Assembly (NCBI GenBank): GCA_013823505.1
Contig: PNMH01000016.1
Location: 1 to 56,910, forward strand
Direction of reading: 5' to 3'
DNA from: Polaromonas sp.
Lineage (GTDB): Bacteria; Pseudomonadota; Gammaproteobacteria; Burkholderiales; Burkholderiaceae
Length of the DNA stretch: 56,910 bases
In this document: piece after piece, positions 23,422 through 32,131 of the stretch
Position numbering within the stretch: the stretch's first letter is position 1
How the letters are laid out: every line of letters starts with the position of its first letter
Made by a program: the position numbers and the translations under genes
Notes under the pieces: generated by a model
What the model saw: only the letters and a program-made list of their open reading frames with translations
Database searches by the model: none
Told to the model about the DNA's origin: nothing

Positions 23422-23898
23422 ATGAGCATCCCCCACACCGAACATGCCGACGAACCTTTGCCGGGCCACACATCGCCGCTGCTCTACAACCTCGTGTACT
23501 GCAGCCGTGCCACCGAAGGCGTGGATGCTGCCGCGGTGGACCAGATCATTGAAACCTCGCGGCGCTACAACCCTGCGCGCAGCATCACTGGCCTGCTAGT
23601 GTTTGGCAGCGGCATCTTTTTCCAGTGGCTGGAAGGGCCGCGCGACAGCGTGCTTGCGCTTCTCGCGCTGCTCAAGAAGGATCCGAGGCACCACACCGTG
23701 GTGTTGCTCACCTCGGGCGAAGAGGTGCGGGAGCGTCTGTTCCCCGACTGGGACATGGAGCTGGTCACGGCTGATGCAGTGCGGGACGTGCTGGTGGACG
23801 CCCTGGACAGCGCCCAGGACCCCAAGAACGCCGAATCCCTGCGTGAACTGCTGCAACAGCTCGACGCAGGCATGCTGGGCGACTCGCCCCAGGACTGA
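23422..23898 (+). CDS. BLUF-domain blue-light sensor
   Basis: Encodes 158 aa, essentially a single BLUF (FAD-binding) domain with a short helical C-terminus. The photochemical residues are present: Tyr in LVYCSRA, Asn in RYNPARSITGLL, Gln in FFQWLEG, and Trp/Met in FPDWDMEL. The KKDPRHHTVVLL block matches the flavin-pocket strand. As a short BLUF protein it probably signals by protein-protein contact. Starting 3 bp after the YebC-family gene, it should be co-expressed with it, which raises the possibility of light-dependent control of that regulator; this is inference. Confidence 0.93.
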   Translation: MSIPHTEHADEPLPGHTSPLLYNLVYCSRATEGVDAAAVDQIIETSRRYNPARSITGLLVFGSGIFFQWLEGPRDSVLALLALLKKDPRHHTVVLLTSGEEVRERLFPDWDMELVTADAVRDVLVDALDSAQDPKNAESLRELLQQLDAGMLGDSPQD

Positions 23899-23904
23899 AC
23901 CGAC

Positions 23905-24510
23905 TCAGTTCTGTACCAGCGCGAGGTAGTCCCGCCGCGTGGCAGGGGCCACCGAGGCCACCAGTTGTTCGTAGGGGGTCTGGTGGCGCAGCAGCGTGCG
24001 CGCCGACGCGGTGGCCTTCGAGCGGCAAAACCAGTGGCAAGTGTGTTGCATCAAAAGCAGTTCGGCCGACATCGTGAACGCTTTGTCCCGGGATGAGCGT
24101 TGCAGTTCGTTGCTGGCCGCTTGCGCCAGTCCCCGCGCGTGGATGCGGAAAGCTTCGCGCACGTCAAACGTGGCTTTGGGCAGCAGGCGGGTGGCAAATG
24201 GCAACGCCACGCCCAGGGTGCTCACCCGTGTGTGCTCTTCTTCCAGCCGGCCAAACTCGGAAGCGAAACTGCCGAACTGCTGAGCGACCGACTGTTCGGC
24301 TGCCGCGAGCATGTTCAGGATCTGCTCGCGCCGCGCGGGATCGTCTTCGCCCAGGGCTCGCAGGTAGCCTTGCGTGAGGTTCTCCATCAGTGCTTCGATC
24401 TGGTATTTGCCCAGAAAACTGCCCAGCAGTGCCACGCGACGCCGTTGCTCACCAGAGCGCAGAAGCCACACACCCGAGACCCCCAGCATCACCAGAATCA
24501 GGATATCCAT
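23905..24510 (-). CDS. Hypothetical single-pass membrane protein
   Basis: Encodes 201 aa from the ATG at 24510 (GGTGGA upstream); longer in-frame starts run into sequence without hydrophobic or domain signal. One N-terminal membrane helix (MDILILVMLGVSGVWLL) is followed by a mostly helical cytoplasmic part with FDVREAFRIHARGLAQAASNEL and a Cys/His patch HTCHWFCRS near residue 160. No family is recognised. Its 3' end meets the BLUF gene tail to tail. Confidence 0.6.
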   Translation of the reverse strand: MDILILVMLGVSGVWLLRSGEQRRRVALLGSFLGKYQIEALMENLTQGYLRALGEDDPARREQILNMLAAAEQSVAQQFGSFASEFGRLEEEHTRVSTLGVALPFATRLLPKATFDVREAFRIHARGLAQAASNELQRSSRDKAFTMSAELLLMQHTCHWFCRSKATASARTLLRHQTPYEQLVASVAPATRRDYLALVQN

Positions 24511-24723
24511 TGCCAGTCCACCGCCATTTTGTAGTTCTTTGGTGCCCATTTTGGGGCCGATCGTGTGCGTCCAGCGGCGCACCCGGGGAGGGCAGAGTGT
24601 AGTGACGCAATCCCGTGCCTTGGTGCGAGAATGCAATGCCCGGGATTCAAGACAGTCACGCTGTCTCTCCCGCGCCCGCCCAGGCTGGCGCATGTCCCTG
24701 TGAACACCCGAGCCCACCGCCCC

Positions 24724-24948
24724 ATGTTGCGTTCCTTACCGTACATAGCCCTTGCCGCCGCAGCCATCGCCGCATGCCTGCTCGGCTTCTCATGGCTGAT
24801 GTCGGTCTGGCTGGGTCGCCATCTGGATTTTGGCGAGCTGGCGGTGGCCTCCGTGTTGCTGCTGATCGTTCTGGGCGGTGCGGTGAGCGTGAGGCGCAGC
24901 CGCAGCCGCCGCAAGATCGAGGACATGCGCGACTCCGCGCTCTGGTGA
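24724..24948 (+). CDS. Small two-helix membrane protein
   Basis: Encodes 74 aa with two predicted membrane segments (PYIALAAAAIAACLLGFSWL and LAVASVLLLIVLGGAVSV) and a very basic end, RRSRSRRKIEDMRDSALW. No clear ribosome-binding site precedes the ATG and the open frame extends upstream, so the start is uncertain. Hypothetical. Confidence 0.45.
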   Translation: MLRSLPYIALAAAAIAACLLGFSWLMSVWLGRHLDFGELAVASVLLLIVLGGAVSVRRSRSRRKIEDMRDSALW

Positions 24949-25063
24949 ATCGCGGCGCGTCAGAGCCGCGCGCCATGGCACGCTGACACAGTGTGTGGTT
25001 CGCACACACAATCCAGACACACAGGCGCTGCACACTGCAAACCCTTGATTGCGGGAGATTGAC

Positions 25064-25408
25064 ATGGGTTTGCGGAGTCGTCTGGGAGTGCTGGCCTTGG
25101 TCGCCTGGGTGTCGTTGCCCGCGCACGCCGACGCGCTGCGTTGCGGTGGCGGCACGGTGGAAGAGGGCGACTCGCGCGTTTCCCTGCTGCAGAAATGCGG
25201 CCGCCCCCAGTTGCAGGACAGCTTCTGCGCGCCGGTGTTCCAGAACAAGTCGCTGGTGCCCGTGCCAGAACCCTTCGCCAGCAATGCCGTGCCTTGCCAG
25301 CAGATCGACGACTGGATCTACGACCGCGGCCCTGGCAGCCTGATGGCCACGGTGCGCATCCGCGCCGGCACCGTGCAATCCATTCGCATCCAGCGCCAGC
25401 CGCGCTGA
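25064..25408 (+). CDS. DUF2845-family secreted protein
   Basis: Encodes 114 aa with a signal peptide (GVLALVAWVSLPAHA) and a mature part beginning DALRCGGGTVEEGDSRVSLLQKCGRPQ. This is the DUF2845 pattern, in which Cys pairs and G-x-P elements recur in short periplasmic proteins of Proteobacteria. GCGGGAGA precedes the ATG. Function is unknown; it lies tail to tail with the next gene, one base apart. Confidence 0.8.
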   Translation: MGLRSRLGVLALVAWVSLPAHADALRCGGGTVEEGDSRVSLLQKCGRPQLQDSFCAPVFQNKSLVPVPEPFASNAVPCQQIDDWIYDRGPGSLMATVRIRAGTVQSIRIQRQPR

Positions 25409-25409
25409 C

Positions 25410-26060
25410 TCAGACCGCCTGCGCGGGCGGCTCGAAGCACGGCATGGGCATCGCCTCTTCAAAGCCCGCCAGGGAACCGTCGATGAGCTGGATGAATTCG
25501 CCCACTGGGCCTTGCCGGGCGAGCAGGCGGAAGGCCAGGTACATGAGGCCGTTGGAGCAGCGCACCACGGTGTCGAACAGGTCCACCGGGAAACCCGAGC
25601 CGGTGCGGTGCATCGGGTTGATGCCACCGTGTTCAAAGTCGGCCAACGCAGCGGTGTACGCGTCGTTCATGGCCAGCAGCGGCTTCACCAGACCAGCGAG
25701 CAGCGGCTCGCCCGCCAGCTGTTCTTTGAGGCCATGCACCATGCGCCCGGTGTGCGGCAGCTTGAAGCCACTGTCCGGGTCGAGCATGGCCTGGAAGTCG
25801 GCGTCGCTGGCCACGTAGGCGTACCAGGCGGCGCGCACCAGGGCGTCGTATTGCACATGCAGCATCGCGCAGGCCGCGTTTTGCGCGCCGGTGGCAAACA
25901 GGATGCGCAGGGCGTAAGCGTGTTCAATGCCGAGTTCGCAGGCGAAGCTGGCGGCCAGCGCACGGTGGCTGTCATCGCGCTCGGGCATCTGGTCCATGCG
26001 CTCGCCCAGGTGCAGGGCGAAGGCTTCGGCTTGTTCGAGGAGGATCTGTTCGTAGTTCAT
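25410..26060 (-). CDS. Hypothetical protein
   Basis: Encodes 216 aa, all-helical by appearance (NYEQILLEQAEAFALHLGERM; EHAYALRILFATGAQNAACAMLHVQYDALVRAAWYAYVAS). It has no signal peptide and is probably cytosolic. The pattern of a helical bundle with an R-A-x-W-Y-x-Y-V-A turn resembles DUF5677/DUF6988-type uncharacterised proteins, but I cannot assign a family with confidence. Confidence 0.7.
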   Translation of the reverse strand: MNYEQILLEQAEAFALHLGERMDQMPERDDSHRALAASFACELGIEHAYALRILFATGAQNAACAMLHVQYDALVRAAWYAYVASDADFQAMLDPDSGFKLPHTGRMVHGLKEQLAGEPLLAGLVKPLLAMNDAYTAALADFEHGGINPMHRTGSGFPVDLFDTVVRCSNGLMYLAFRLLARQGPVGEFIQLIDGSLAGFEEAMPMPCFEPPAQAV

Positions 26061-26204
26061 GCTCGCATCGTACCGGCGTGTGAGGGCGCTTCGGCCGCAA
26101 GACCGACCACCCCTGTCGCTTCAGTGGCTGGCCCACCGCCGAGCGACCCGCAAAATGCGGTGCAGACGGGTCGGCTGTTCGGTCCGCGAGAAGAGGGCAC
26201 GGGC

Positions 26205-27488
26205 ATGCAGAAGATGGACGACTGGTCTGCGCGCGAGATCGCCGCGCGAGTGGCGCGGCGCGAACTCAGCGCAGAGGCGGTGGCGCGGGCGTTTGTGGAG
26301 CGTGTCGAGGCGCTGGAGCCCGGCATCCTCGCCTGGCAGCATTTCGACGCCGCGCAGGTGGTTGCGCAGGCGCAAGCGGTCGACCGCGCCGGCGCCCAAG
26401 GCGCGCTGGCCGGTGTGCCGATCGCGGTGAAAGACCTGATCGACACCGCCGACATGCCCACCACCTACGGCTCACCCATCTACGCGGGCCACCGCCCCAC
26501 GGTGGACGCGGCGGTGGTTGCCAGCGCGCGCGAGGCCGGCGGAGTGGTCATGGGCAAGACCGTGACGACCGAGTTCGCCACTTTCAAGCCCGGCGTCACG
26601 CGCAACCCGCGCGCAGCGCCGGACGCACCGCGCACCCCGGGCGGCTCGTCCAGCGGCTCAGCCGCGGCGGTGGCGAGCGGCATGGTGCCGCTGGCCTTCG
26701 GCACGCAGACCGCCGCCTCCATCGTCCGGCCCGCTGCCTTCTGTGGCGTCGTCGGCTACAAGCCCACCTTCGGCCTGCTGCCCATGGCGGGCATCAAGTC
26801 GCTCTCGCCCACGCTGGACACCGCCGGCGTGTTCGCGCGCACGGTCGACGATGCCGCGTTCTTCGTCAGCACCCTCTCGCGCATCGAGCTGCCCATGCAG
26901 CCCGTCAAGGGCTGGCGTGTGGGGGTGTGCCACACACCGCATTGGGAGCTCGCCGACGAGGACGCGCGCCGCGCACTGCAACGGGCCGCGCACCACTTCG
27001 ACAAGCTGGGCACCCGCCTGGTGGAGGCGGTGGTGCCGGGCGCCTGGGCCGGTCTGGCGCAGGCGCAGATGGACATCATGGGTTTTGAGGCCTGGGCCGC
27101 GTTCGCGCCCGAGCGCAACACCCAGGCGAATCTATTCAGCCCAGCGTTTGCCGATGTGCTGGCCGGCGGAGCGGGCGTGACGGGTGCCCGGCTGGCCGAT
27201 GCCCATGCACTCGCCATCCATGCGCGCGGCGAGATCGAGAGCCTGCTGCAGCAGGTGGACGTGCTGATCGCACCGAGCGCCACCGGCGAAGCACCGCTGG
27301 GGCTGGACGCCACCGGCAACCCGATCTTCAGCCGCATGTGGAGCCTGCTGGGCGTGCCATGTGTGCACGTGCCCACGGGCGTTGGCAGCCATGGCATGCC
27401 GGTGGGTGTGACGGTGATCGGGCCGCGCTGGCGTGATGCCAAGGCGTTGAGCGCCGCGCTGGCGCTCGAGGCTGCGGTCAGGGGCTGA
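26205..27488 (+). CDS. Amidase-signature enzyme
   Basis: Encodes 427 aa of the amidase-signature family. The Ser-cisSer-Lys triad is visible: Lys in VPIAVKDLIDTADMPTTYG and the two Ser in the GGSSSGSAAAVASG loop, with the usual GTQTAASI.RPAAFCGVVGYKPT following; the position normally Gly-Gly-S-I-R is ASIVR here. It hydrolyses amides, possibly of a carboxamide or carbamate; the substrate cannot be read from the sequence. The start at 26205 gives MQKMDDWSAREIAARVA; the long upstream in-frame reading is antisense to the preceding gene. No operon partner adjoins. Confidence 0.92.
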   Translation: MQKMDDWSAREIAARVARRELSAEAVARAFVERVEALEPGILAWQHFDAAQVVAQAQAVDRAGAQGALAGVPIAVKDLIDTADMPTTYGSPIYAGHRPTVDAAVVASAREAGGVVMGKTVTTEFATFKPGVTRNPRAAPDAPRTPGGSSSGSAAAVASGMVPLAFGTQTAASIVRPAAFCGVVGYKPTFGLLPMAGIKSLSPTLDTAGVFARTVDDAAFFVSTLSRIELPMQPVKGWRVGVCHTPHWELADEDARRALQRAAHHFDKLGTRLVEAVVPGAWAGLAQAQMDIMGFEAWAAFAPERNTQANLFSPAFADVLAGGAGVTGARLADAHALAIHARGEIESLLQQVDVLIAPSATGEAPLGLDATGNPIFSRMWSLLGVPCVHVPTGVGSHGMPVGVTVIGPRWRDAKALSAALALEAAVRG

Positions 27489-27491
27489 GGC

Positions 27492-27998
27492 TCAGACCGC
27501 GCCGGTGGGGTGCGTGGGATCCACCCAGAGCACCTGCTCGGGCTTCTCCACTGGCGCAATGTCCAGATTGACCGCCACCGCCTGGCCATCGCTGCGGCAC
27601 AGCACGCACTCCAGCACCTCGGTGGCGCTGGCGTTGATCTCCTGGTGCGGCACGAAGGGGGGCACGTAGATGAAATCGCCCGGGCCGGCTTCGGCGGTGA
27701 ACTCCAGCCGCTCGCCCCAGCGCATGCGAGCGCGGCCCTTCACCACGTAGATCACGCTCTCCAGAGGCCCATGGTGGTGGGCGCCGGTCTTGGCATCGGG
27801 GTGGATGGTGACCGTGCCGGCCCAGAGCTTCTGCGCACCCACGCGTGCGAAGTTGATCGCGGCCTTGCGGTCCATGCCGGGCGTTGACGGCACGTTGCCG
27901 TCGAGCTGGTTGCCGGGCACCACGCGCACACCGTCGTGTTTCCAGGCGGGGGTGTGTTCGTGGGGATGTTCGTGATCGTGATCGTGGTCGTGTGACAT
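27492..27998 (-). CDS. Cupin-domain protein with His-rich N-terminus
   Basis: Encodes 168 aa. A His/Asp-rich head (SHDHDHDHEHPHEH) precedes a single cupin-2 barrel: GAHHHGPLESVIYVVKGRARMRWG (motif 1 with its metal-binding His pair and Glu) and PGDFIYVPPFVPHQEIN (motif 2 His). Such cupins are metal-binding isomerases, dioxygenases or sensors. The His-rich head may buffer nickel or zinc. GGAG lies 8 nt before the start. Tail to tail with the amidase gene. Confidence 0.88.
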   Translation of the reverse strand: MSHDHDHDHEHPHEHTPAWKHDGVRVVPGNQLDGNVPSTPGMDRKAAINFARVGAQKLWAGTVTIHPDAKTGAHHHGPLESVIYVVKGRARMRWGERLEFTAEAGPGDFIYVPPFVPHQEINASATEVLECVLCRSDGQAVAVNLDIAPVEKPEQVLWVDPTHPTGAV

Positions 27999-28091
27999 GG
28001 CGTGTCTCCGGGGCGATGGAAGGGGCAGTGTGCCACCGCCCCCAATGCCCGAAAATCGAAACATTGATTGGCCCTCGTTGGAGAAACCGTT

Positions 28092-28652
28092 TTGCCACTG
28101 CCCCCACCCCAGCCCCGCACCGCCATGCACACCCGCCGCGTCGAATACCGCGGCTATCAACGTGACGACGGCCTGTGGGACATCGAGGGCACGCTGCACG
28201 ACAGCAAGCCACACAGTTTCGAGATCGAGGGCGAACGCCGCTGGGACGCGGGCGAGCCGGTGCACCACATGCACATCCGCGTCACAGTGGACGACACCAT
28301 GGTGATCCGCGAGATCGCGGTGGCCATGGACGCACATCCGCACGGGCCGTGCCCGCAGGCCATGGCGCCCATGCAGGGCATGGTGGGTGAAGTGCTGGGC
28401 AAGGGCTGGCGGCACACCATCCAGCGGCACCTCGGTGGCATCCAGGGCTGCACGCATTTGCGCGAGCTGCTGTTCAACCTCGCCACCGCGGCGTTCCAGA
28501 CCCGCTCGGACTCGTTCGCCCCGCCGGCCGACGGCAGCCCGCCGGTGCACCTGGGCCAGTGCCTGGCCTGGGACTTCAACGGGCCGGTGGTGGAAAAGGT
28601 CTATCCGATGTTCTTTCGCTGGCAGCCCAAATCCGCTGCGGCCAAGGCGTGA
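28092..28652 (+). CDS. DUF2889-family protein
   Basis: Encodes 186 aa from a TTG at 28092 with GGAGA 8 nt upstream. This start gives MPLPPPQPRTAMHTRRVEYRGY, the N-terminus typical of DUF2889. Conserved blocks are RDDGLWDIEGTLHDSKP, GEPVHHMHIRVTVDDTM, GCTHLRELLFNL and HLGQCLAWDFNGPVVEKVYP. The family is often near aromatic-compound or CoA-thioester genes; its biochemical role is not established. The TGA stop overlaps the GTG start of the next gene. Confidence 0.85.
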   Translation: MPLPPPQPRTAMHTRRVEYRGYQRDDGLWDIEGTLHDSKPHSFEIEGERRWDAGEPVHHMHIRVTVDDTMVIREIAVAMDAHPHGPCPQAMAPMQGMVGEVLGKGWRHTIQRHLGGIQGCTHLRELLFNLATAAFQTRSDSFAPPADGSPPVHLGQCLAWDFNGPVVEKVYPMFFRWQPKSAAAKA

Positions 28653-28861
28653 AGCGACCCCCGCTGGACGCCGGCACCATCGGCGAAATCATCCAGATGG
28701 CGCTGAGCGATGAGGTTCGCTTCGAGCAGATCCGCGGCCTTCATGGACTGAGCCCCGATGAGGTCAAGGCGCTCATGCGCACCCACCTCGCGTCTGGCAG
28801 CTACCGCGCTTGGCGACGCCGGGTGAGGCGCTTCAGCGACCAGCGCGCCACCTACAAATAA
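28649..28861 (+). CDS. DUF2805 / TIGR03643-family small protein
   Basis: Encodes 70 aa starting at a GTG that overlaps the previous stop (GTGA). The sequence IGEIIQMALSDEVRFEQIRGLHGLSPDEVKALMR is the DUF2805 signature, ending SYRAWRRRVRR. It has a helix-turn-helix look. Function unknown; coupled to the DUF2889 gene. Confidence 0.85.
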   Translation: MKRPPLDAGTIGEIIQMALSDEVRFEQIRGLHGLSPDEVKALMRTHLASGSYRAWRRRVRRFSDQRATYK

Positions 28862-28867
28862 GTGCGC

Positions 28868-29263
28868 TCAGCCGGGCGTGGCTCGAAGCGTGGCGAGCGC
28901 AGCGCCGTCTGCGACCAGCCGAACGCCCAGCGATCCCGAACCAGCGTGCAACGGTGACTTGCTCAACACGACATCCACCGATTCGACCTGCGCAAACGCG
29001 GCGCAGGCATGAACGATGCGCGTGACCAGGCGTTCCTGTGTTTCGTAATGACCATCCCCAGCCAGCCGCACGATCTCGGCCACCAGCGGGTCGTAGTCGA
29101 ACACCTGCGCCATGCCGTCCTGCCCGATGAGCACCAGCGCCGGGTCGATCGACAGCGTGAGGTCGAGCAGGTGCAGGTTGGGCACGGTGGCGCCCGGGGC
29201 GTAGGTTCCGATGCGGGTGTCCAGCGCCAGCTGCCGCAATTCCACGGTGCTTCGCATGACCAT
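28868..29263 (-). CDS. Dihydroneopterin aldolase-like (FolB) protein
   Basis: Encodes 131 aa of the FolB/T-fold family: VELRQLALDTRIGTYAPGAT, LHLLDLTLSIDPALVL, DYDPLVAEIVRLAGDGHYETQERLVTRI and VDVVLSKSPLH. FolB converts 7,8-dihydroneopterin to 6-hydroxymethyldihydropterin in folate synthesis; the catalytic Lys region is represented by VVLSKSP. Sequence drift and the absence of other folate genes leave open a paralogous dihydromonapterin-type role. ATG at 29257 is an alternative start. Confidence 0.8.
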   Translation of the reverse strand: MVMRSTVELRQLALDTRIGTYAPGATVPNLHLLDLTLSIDPALVLIGQDGMAQVFDYDPLVAEIVRLAGDGHYETQERLVTRIVHACAAFAQVESVDVVLSKSPLHAGSGSLGVRLVADGAALATLRATPG

Positions 29264-29278
29264 GCAGAGATGCCCCGC

Positions 29279-30466
29279 TCAGTCCACCAGCGCCGCGTAC
29301 GCCAGCGTGCGGAACAGCGCGCGGTAGTGCTCGCGTTGGTTGGGTGCTTGCGCCAGGAAAATGCCGAAGAGTTGTTCGGCCGGATCGACAAAGAAGCTGG
29401 TGCCGCCGATGCCGCTCCAGTGAACCGTGCCCAACGAACCGGGCATGGGTGCGAGCCCTGCGGCGGTGCGCACCGCAAAGCCCAGGCCGAAGCCGTGGCC
29501 GGGTGGCAGCAGCGAGGCGTCGTTTCCCGGGATGGAGCCCAGGTGGTCGGCTGTCATGAAGTCCACCGTGCGCGGACCGAGCAGGCGCACACCGCCCAGC
29601 GTGCCCTTGTTCAGCACGAACTGCAGGAAGCGCGCGTAGTCGGCTGCGGTGGACATTAGCCCGCCGCCACCGCTCTGCAGCGCTGGCGTTTCGCGCGGGT
29701 CGATCAGGCGCATGGGAATGCCGCCGTCGGGGTCGTGCGCAAAAGGCTCGGCGATGCGCAGGTGGTCAACAGAAGGGACCTCAAACGCCGTGTCCACCAT
29801 GCCCAGCGGTGACAGGATGGCCTGCTGCAGGTGTTCACCCAGCGGCTGGCCGGTGATCACTTCCACCAGGCGCCCCAGCACATCGGTGGCGCGGCTGTAG
29901 GCCCACACGCTGCCTGGTTCGAACATCAAGGGCAGACCCGCCAGCGCCTGGCTGAACTCGGCGTTGCTGCGCCCGCGCGAGCCGATGGCGGCCTCGCGGT
30001 AGCGTTGCTGCACCGGCGCGTCGCCGAGAAACTCGTAGGTGAGACCCGCGGTGTGGCGCAGCAGGTCCTGCACCGTGGCCGCCCGCGCCACCGGGCGCAG
30101 TTCCACGCCCTGCGCGGTCTGCACCGCCAGTTGCTGCTGCGCGAATTCGGCGAGGTGCAGGTGCACCGGGTCGGCCAGTTTCATGCGACCTTGTTCGACC
30201 AACATCATCACCGCCACCGACACGATGGGTTTGGTCATGGAGTAGATGCGGAAGATGGCGTCCCGCGTCATGGGCGCGTCGCGCGCCGGGTCGAGTCGGC
30301 CAATGCCCTCCATGAGTGCAATGCGCCCATGCCGGGCCAGCACCAGCACGGCGCCGGGCAAACGGCCGCTGTTCACATCGGCTTGAAACACGTCCAGCAG
30401 GTGACGCATGCGCGTCGGGCACAGGCCCAGGTCGGCCACATCGGCCGGTGGCAGGGGCGCACGCAT
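29279..30466 (-). CDS. Serine hydrolase of the class C beta-lactamase / EstB family
   Basis: Encodes 395 aa. The S-x-x-K motif is SMTK (FRIYSMTKPIVSVAVMML), the second motif is YSR in VWAYSRATDVLG, and HWSGIGGTSFFVDP corresponds to the third (H-x-G-type) motif. There is no signal peptide, so it is probably a cytoplasmic esterase and not a secreted beta-lactamase. The start lies 1 bp after the methionine synthase gene, with GGAG just before it, so the two are co-transcribed although no metabolic link is obvious. Confidence 0.88.
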   Translation of the reverse strand: MRAPLPPADVADLGLCPTRMRHLLDVFQADVNSGRLPGAVLVLARHGRIALMEGIGRLDPARDAPMTRDAIFRIYSMTKPIVSVAVMMLVEQGRMKLADPVHLHLAEFAQQQLAVQTAQGVELRPVARAATVQDLLRHTAGLTYEFLGDAPVQQRYREAAIGSRGRSNAEFSQALAGLPLMFEPGSVWAYSRATDVLGRLVEVITGQPLGEHLQQAILSPLGMVDTAFEVPSVDHLRIAEPFAHDPDGGIPMRLIDPRETPALQSGGGGLMSTAADYARFLQFVLNKGTLGGVRLLGPRTVDFMTADHLGSIPGNDASLLPPGHGFGLGFAVRTAAGLAPMPGSLGTVHWSGIGGTSFFVDPAEQLFGIFLAQAPNQREHYRALFRTLAYAALVD

Positions 30467-30467
30467 G

Positions 30468-31490
30468 TCAGGCTCCGTAACGTTGGCGCGCCAGTGCGGC
30501 CCCTTGTGCCAGCGCTTCGAGCTTGGCCATGGCGACTTCGCGGCTCATGGGTGCGAGACCGCAGTTGGTGCAGGCGATCAGGTGTTGCTTCGGCACGTAT
30601 TTGAGCGCCAGCCCGATGGTGTCTGCCACCTGCTCGGGCGTCTCGATCACGTCGCTGGCCACATCGATCACACCGACCATCACATCCTTGCCTTCGAGCA
30701 GCTGCATCAGCTCGGGAGGAACGTGCGAGTGGAAACACTCCAGGCTCACCTGCTGGATGCTGCTTTTGGCGAGCGCGGGAAACACCTGCTCGTACTGGCG
30801 CCACTCTTCACCCAGCGTCTGCTTCCAGTCCACGTTGGCCTTGATGCCGTAGCCGTAGCAGATGTGGACCGCCGTGGTGCAGGTCAGGCCGCGCGCGGCC
30901 ACTTCGAGTGCGGCCACGCCCCAGTCGGCCGCTTCTTTCATGTAGACGTTGAAGGCCGGTTCGTCGAACTGGATGATGTCCACGCCATCGGCCTGCAGCG
31001 CCAGCGCTTCCTGGTTGAGCAGCTCGGCAAAGGCCATGGCCATCTTCACCTTGTCGCCGTAGTAACGGTCGGCCACAGTGTCCACGATGGTCATGGGGCC
31101 GGGCAGGGTGAACTTGAGTTTCTTCTTCGTGTGTTTGCGCGCGAGCTGCGCTTCAAACGCGTGCACGCGGCCCTTCAGGCGCAGAGGAGCCACCACCTGC
31201 GGCACCTGCGCGTCGTAGCGGTTGTTGCGGATGCCCATGGTGACCTTGTGCTCGAAGTCGATGCCCTCGACCTGTTCCACAAAACCATGCACGAAGTGCT
31301 GCCGCGCCTGCTCGCCGTCACCGATCACGTCCAGGCCCGCGTCCTCCTGGGCCTTGATCCACAGCAGCGTGGCGTCGGCCTTGGCCTGCTGCAGCTCGGG
31401 GCCCTGTGTTTTCCACTGCGGCCAGAGTTTTTCGGTTTCGGCCAGCCAGGCTGGTTTGGGCAGGCTGCCTGCGATCGCGGTGTCGAACAT
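30468..31490 (-). CDS. Cobalamin-independent methionine synthase, core (MetE C-terminal-type) enzyme
   Basis: Encodes 340 aa, only the C-terminal catalytic half of MetE (E. coli MetE is ~750 aa). Features are GSLPKPAWLAETE, GLDVIGDGEQARQHFVHGF, LPGPMTIVDTVAD, DIIQFDEPAFN, the zinc ligands in VHICYGYG and the final Cys in IACTNCGLAPM. The overall form resembles the short folate-independent synthases, in particular the MesD type, whose partner protein is DUF1852 (MesX). No DUF1852 gene adjoins. GGAGACACC precedes the ATG. It lies 1 bp from the downstream hydrolase gene and 86 bp after the FMN reductase gene. Confidence 0.88.
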   Translation of the reverse strand: MFDTAIAGSLPKPAWLAETEKLWPQWKTQGPELQQAKADATLLWIKAQEDAGLDVIGDGEQARQHFVHGFVEQVEGIDFEHKVTMGIRNNRYDAQVPQVVAPLRLKGRVHAFEAQLARKHTKKKLKFTLPGPMTIVDTVADRYYGDKVKMAMAFAELLNQEALALQADGVDIIQFDEPAFNVYMKEAADWGVAALEVAARGLTCTTAVHICYGYGIKANVDWKQTLGEEWRQYEQVFPALAKSSIQQVSLECFHSHVPPELMQLLEGKDVMVGVIDVASDVIETPEQVADTIGLALKYVPKQHLIACTNCGLAPMSREVAMAKLEALAQGAALARQRYGA

Positions 31491-31576
31491 GGTGTCTCCG
31501 GTTGTTTTGAAGGGCCGGCGAATCTTAATCAGACCATGGGGTTTTTGCTGTCGCGGGGGCTTGGCCCCGCCGCTGT

Positions 31577-32131
31577 TCAGCGCGGCGCCACGCGCTCGGC
31601 CAGCGCGCGCAGGGCAACCAGTTGCTCGCCGATGAATTTGGCCGTGGTCTCGTCGGTGAGTTCGCCATCGGCGTTGAACTTGCTGCCCGCGTGGCTGATG
31701 AACACCTCGGGCTTGTTCAGCGTGAATGCGTTGAGGTACACCAGCACCTGGCGCAGGTGGTACTGCACACGCGCGGTGCCCAAGGGGCTTGGGCTGGCGC
31801 CGAGGATGGCCACCGGCTTGCCGTCGAACGGCGCCGAGGGTGGGCGCGACATCCAGTCCAGCGTGTTCTTGAGCACGCCGGGGATGGAGAAGTTGTACTC
31901 GGGCGTGGCGATCAGCACCGCGTCGGCCGCGGTGATCCTGGCCTTGAGCGCCGACACCGAAGCCGGATCGCCAGCGGCGCGCACATCGTCGTTGTAGAGG
32001 GGGATGTCTCCAATGTCGACGATCTCGATGTGCATGCCCTCGGGTGCCAGGCGTTGCGCGGCGCGCAGCGCCATGGTGTTGGTGGAGCTCTTGCGAAGGC
32101 TGCCGGAGATGGCAACGACTTGAAACGTCAT
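31577..32131 (-). CDS. NADPH-dependent FMN reductase
   Basis: Encodes 184 aa of the flavodoxin-like NAD(P)H:FMN/quinone reductase family. The phosphate-binding loop GSLRKSSTNT, the dimer/flavin loop TPEYNFSIPGVLKNTLDW and the GASPSPLGTAR segment are all present. It supplies reduced flavin or reduces quinones or chromate. It precedes the methionine synthase gene in the same direction, a neighbour relation that may matter if that enzyme needs a flavin-dependent partner. Confidence 0.92.
   Translation of the reverse strand: MTFQVVAISGSLRKSSTNTMALRAAQRLAPEGMHIEIVDIGDIPLYNDDVRAAGDPASVSALKARITAADAVLIATPEYNFSIPGVLKNTLDWMSRPPSAPFDGKPVAILGASPSPLGTARVQYHLRQVLVYLNAFTLNKPEVFISHAGSKFNADGELTDETTAKFIGEQLVALRALAERVAPR

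Noticed and set aside
25512..26204. Extension of the amidase by ~230 residues upstream
   Set aside because: The added sequence is antisense to the neighbouring gene and lacks amidase similarity; ATG 26205 is used.
28000..28550. N-terminal extension of the cupin gene to ~352 aa
   Set aside because: The extension runs antisense through the DUF2889 gene; the His-rich start at 27998 has a proper ribosome-binding site.
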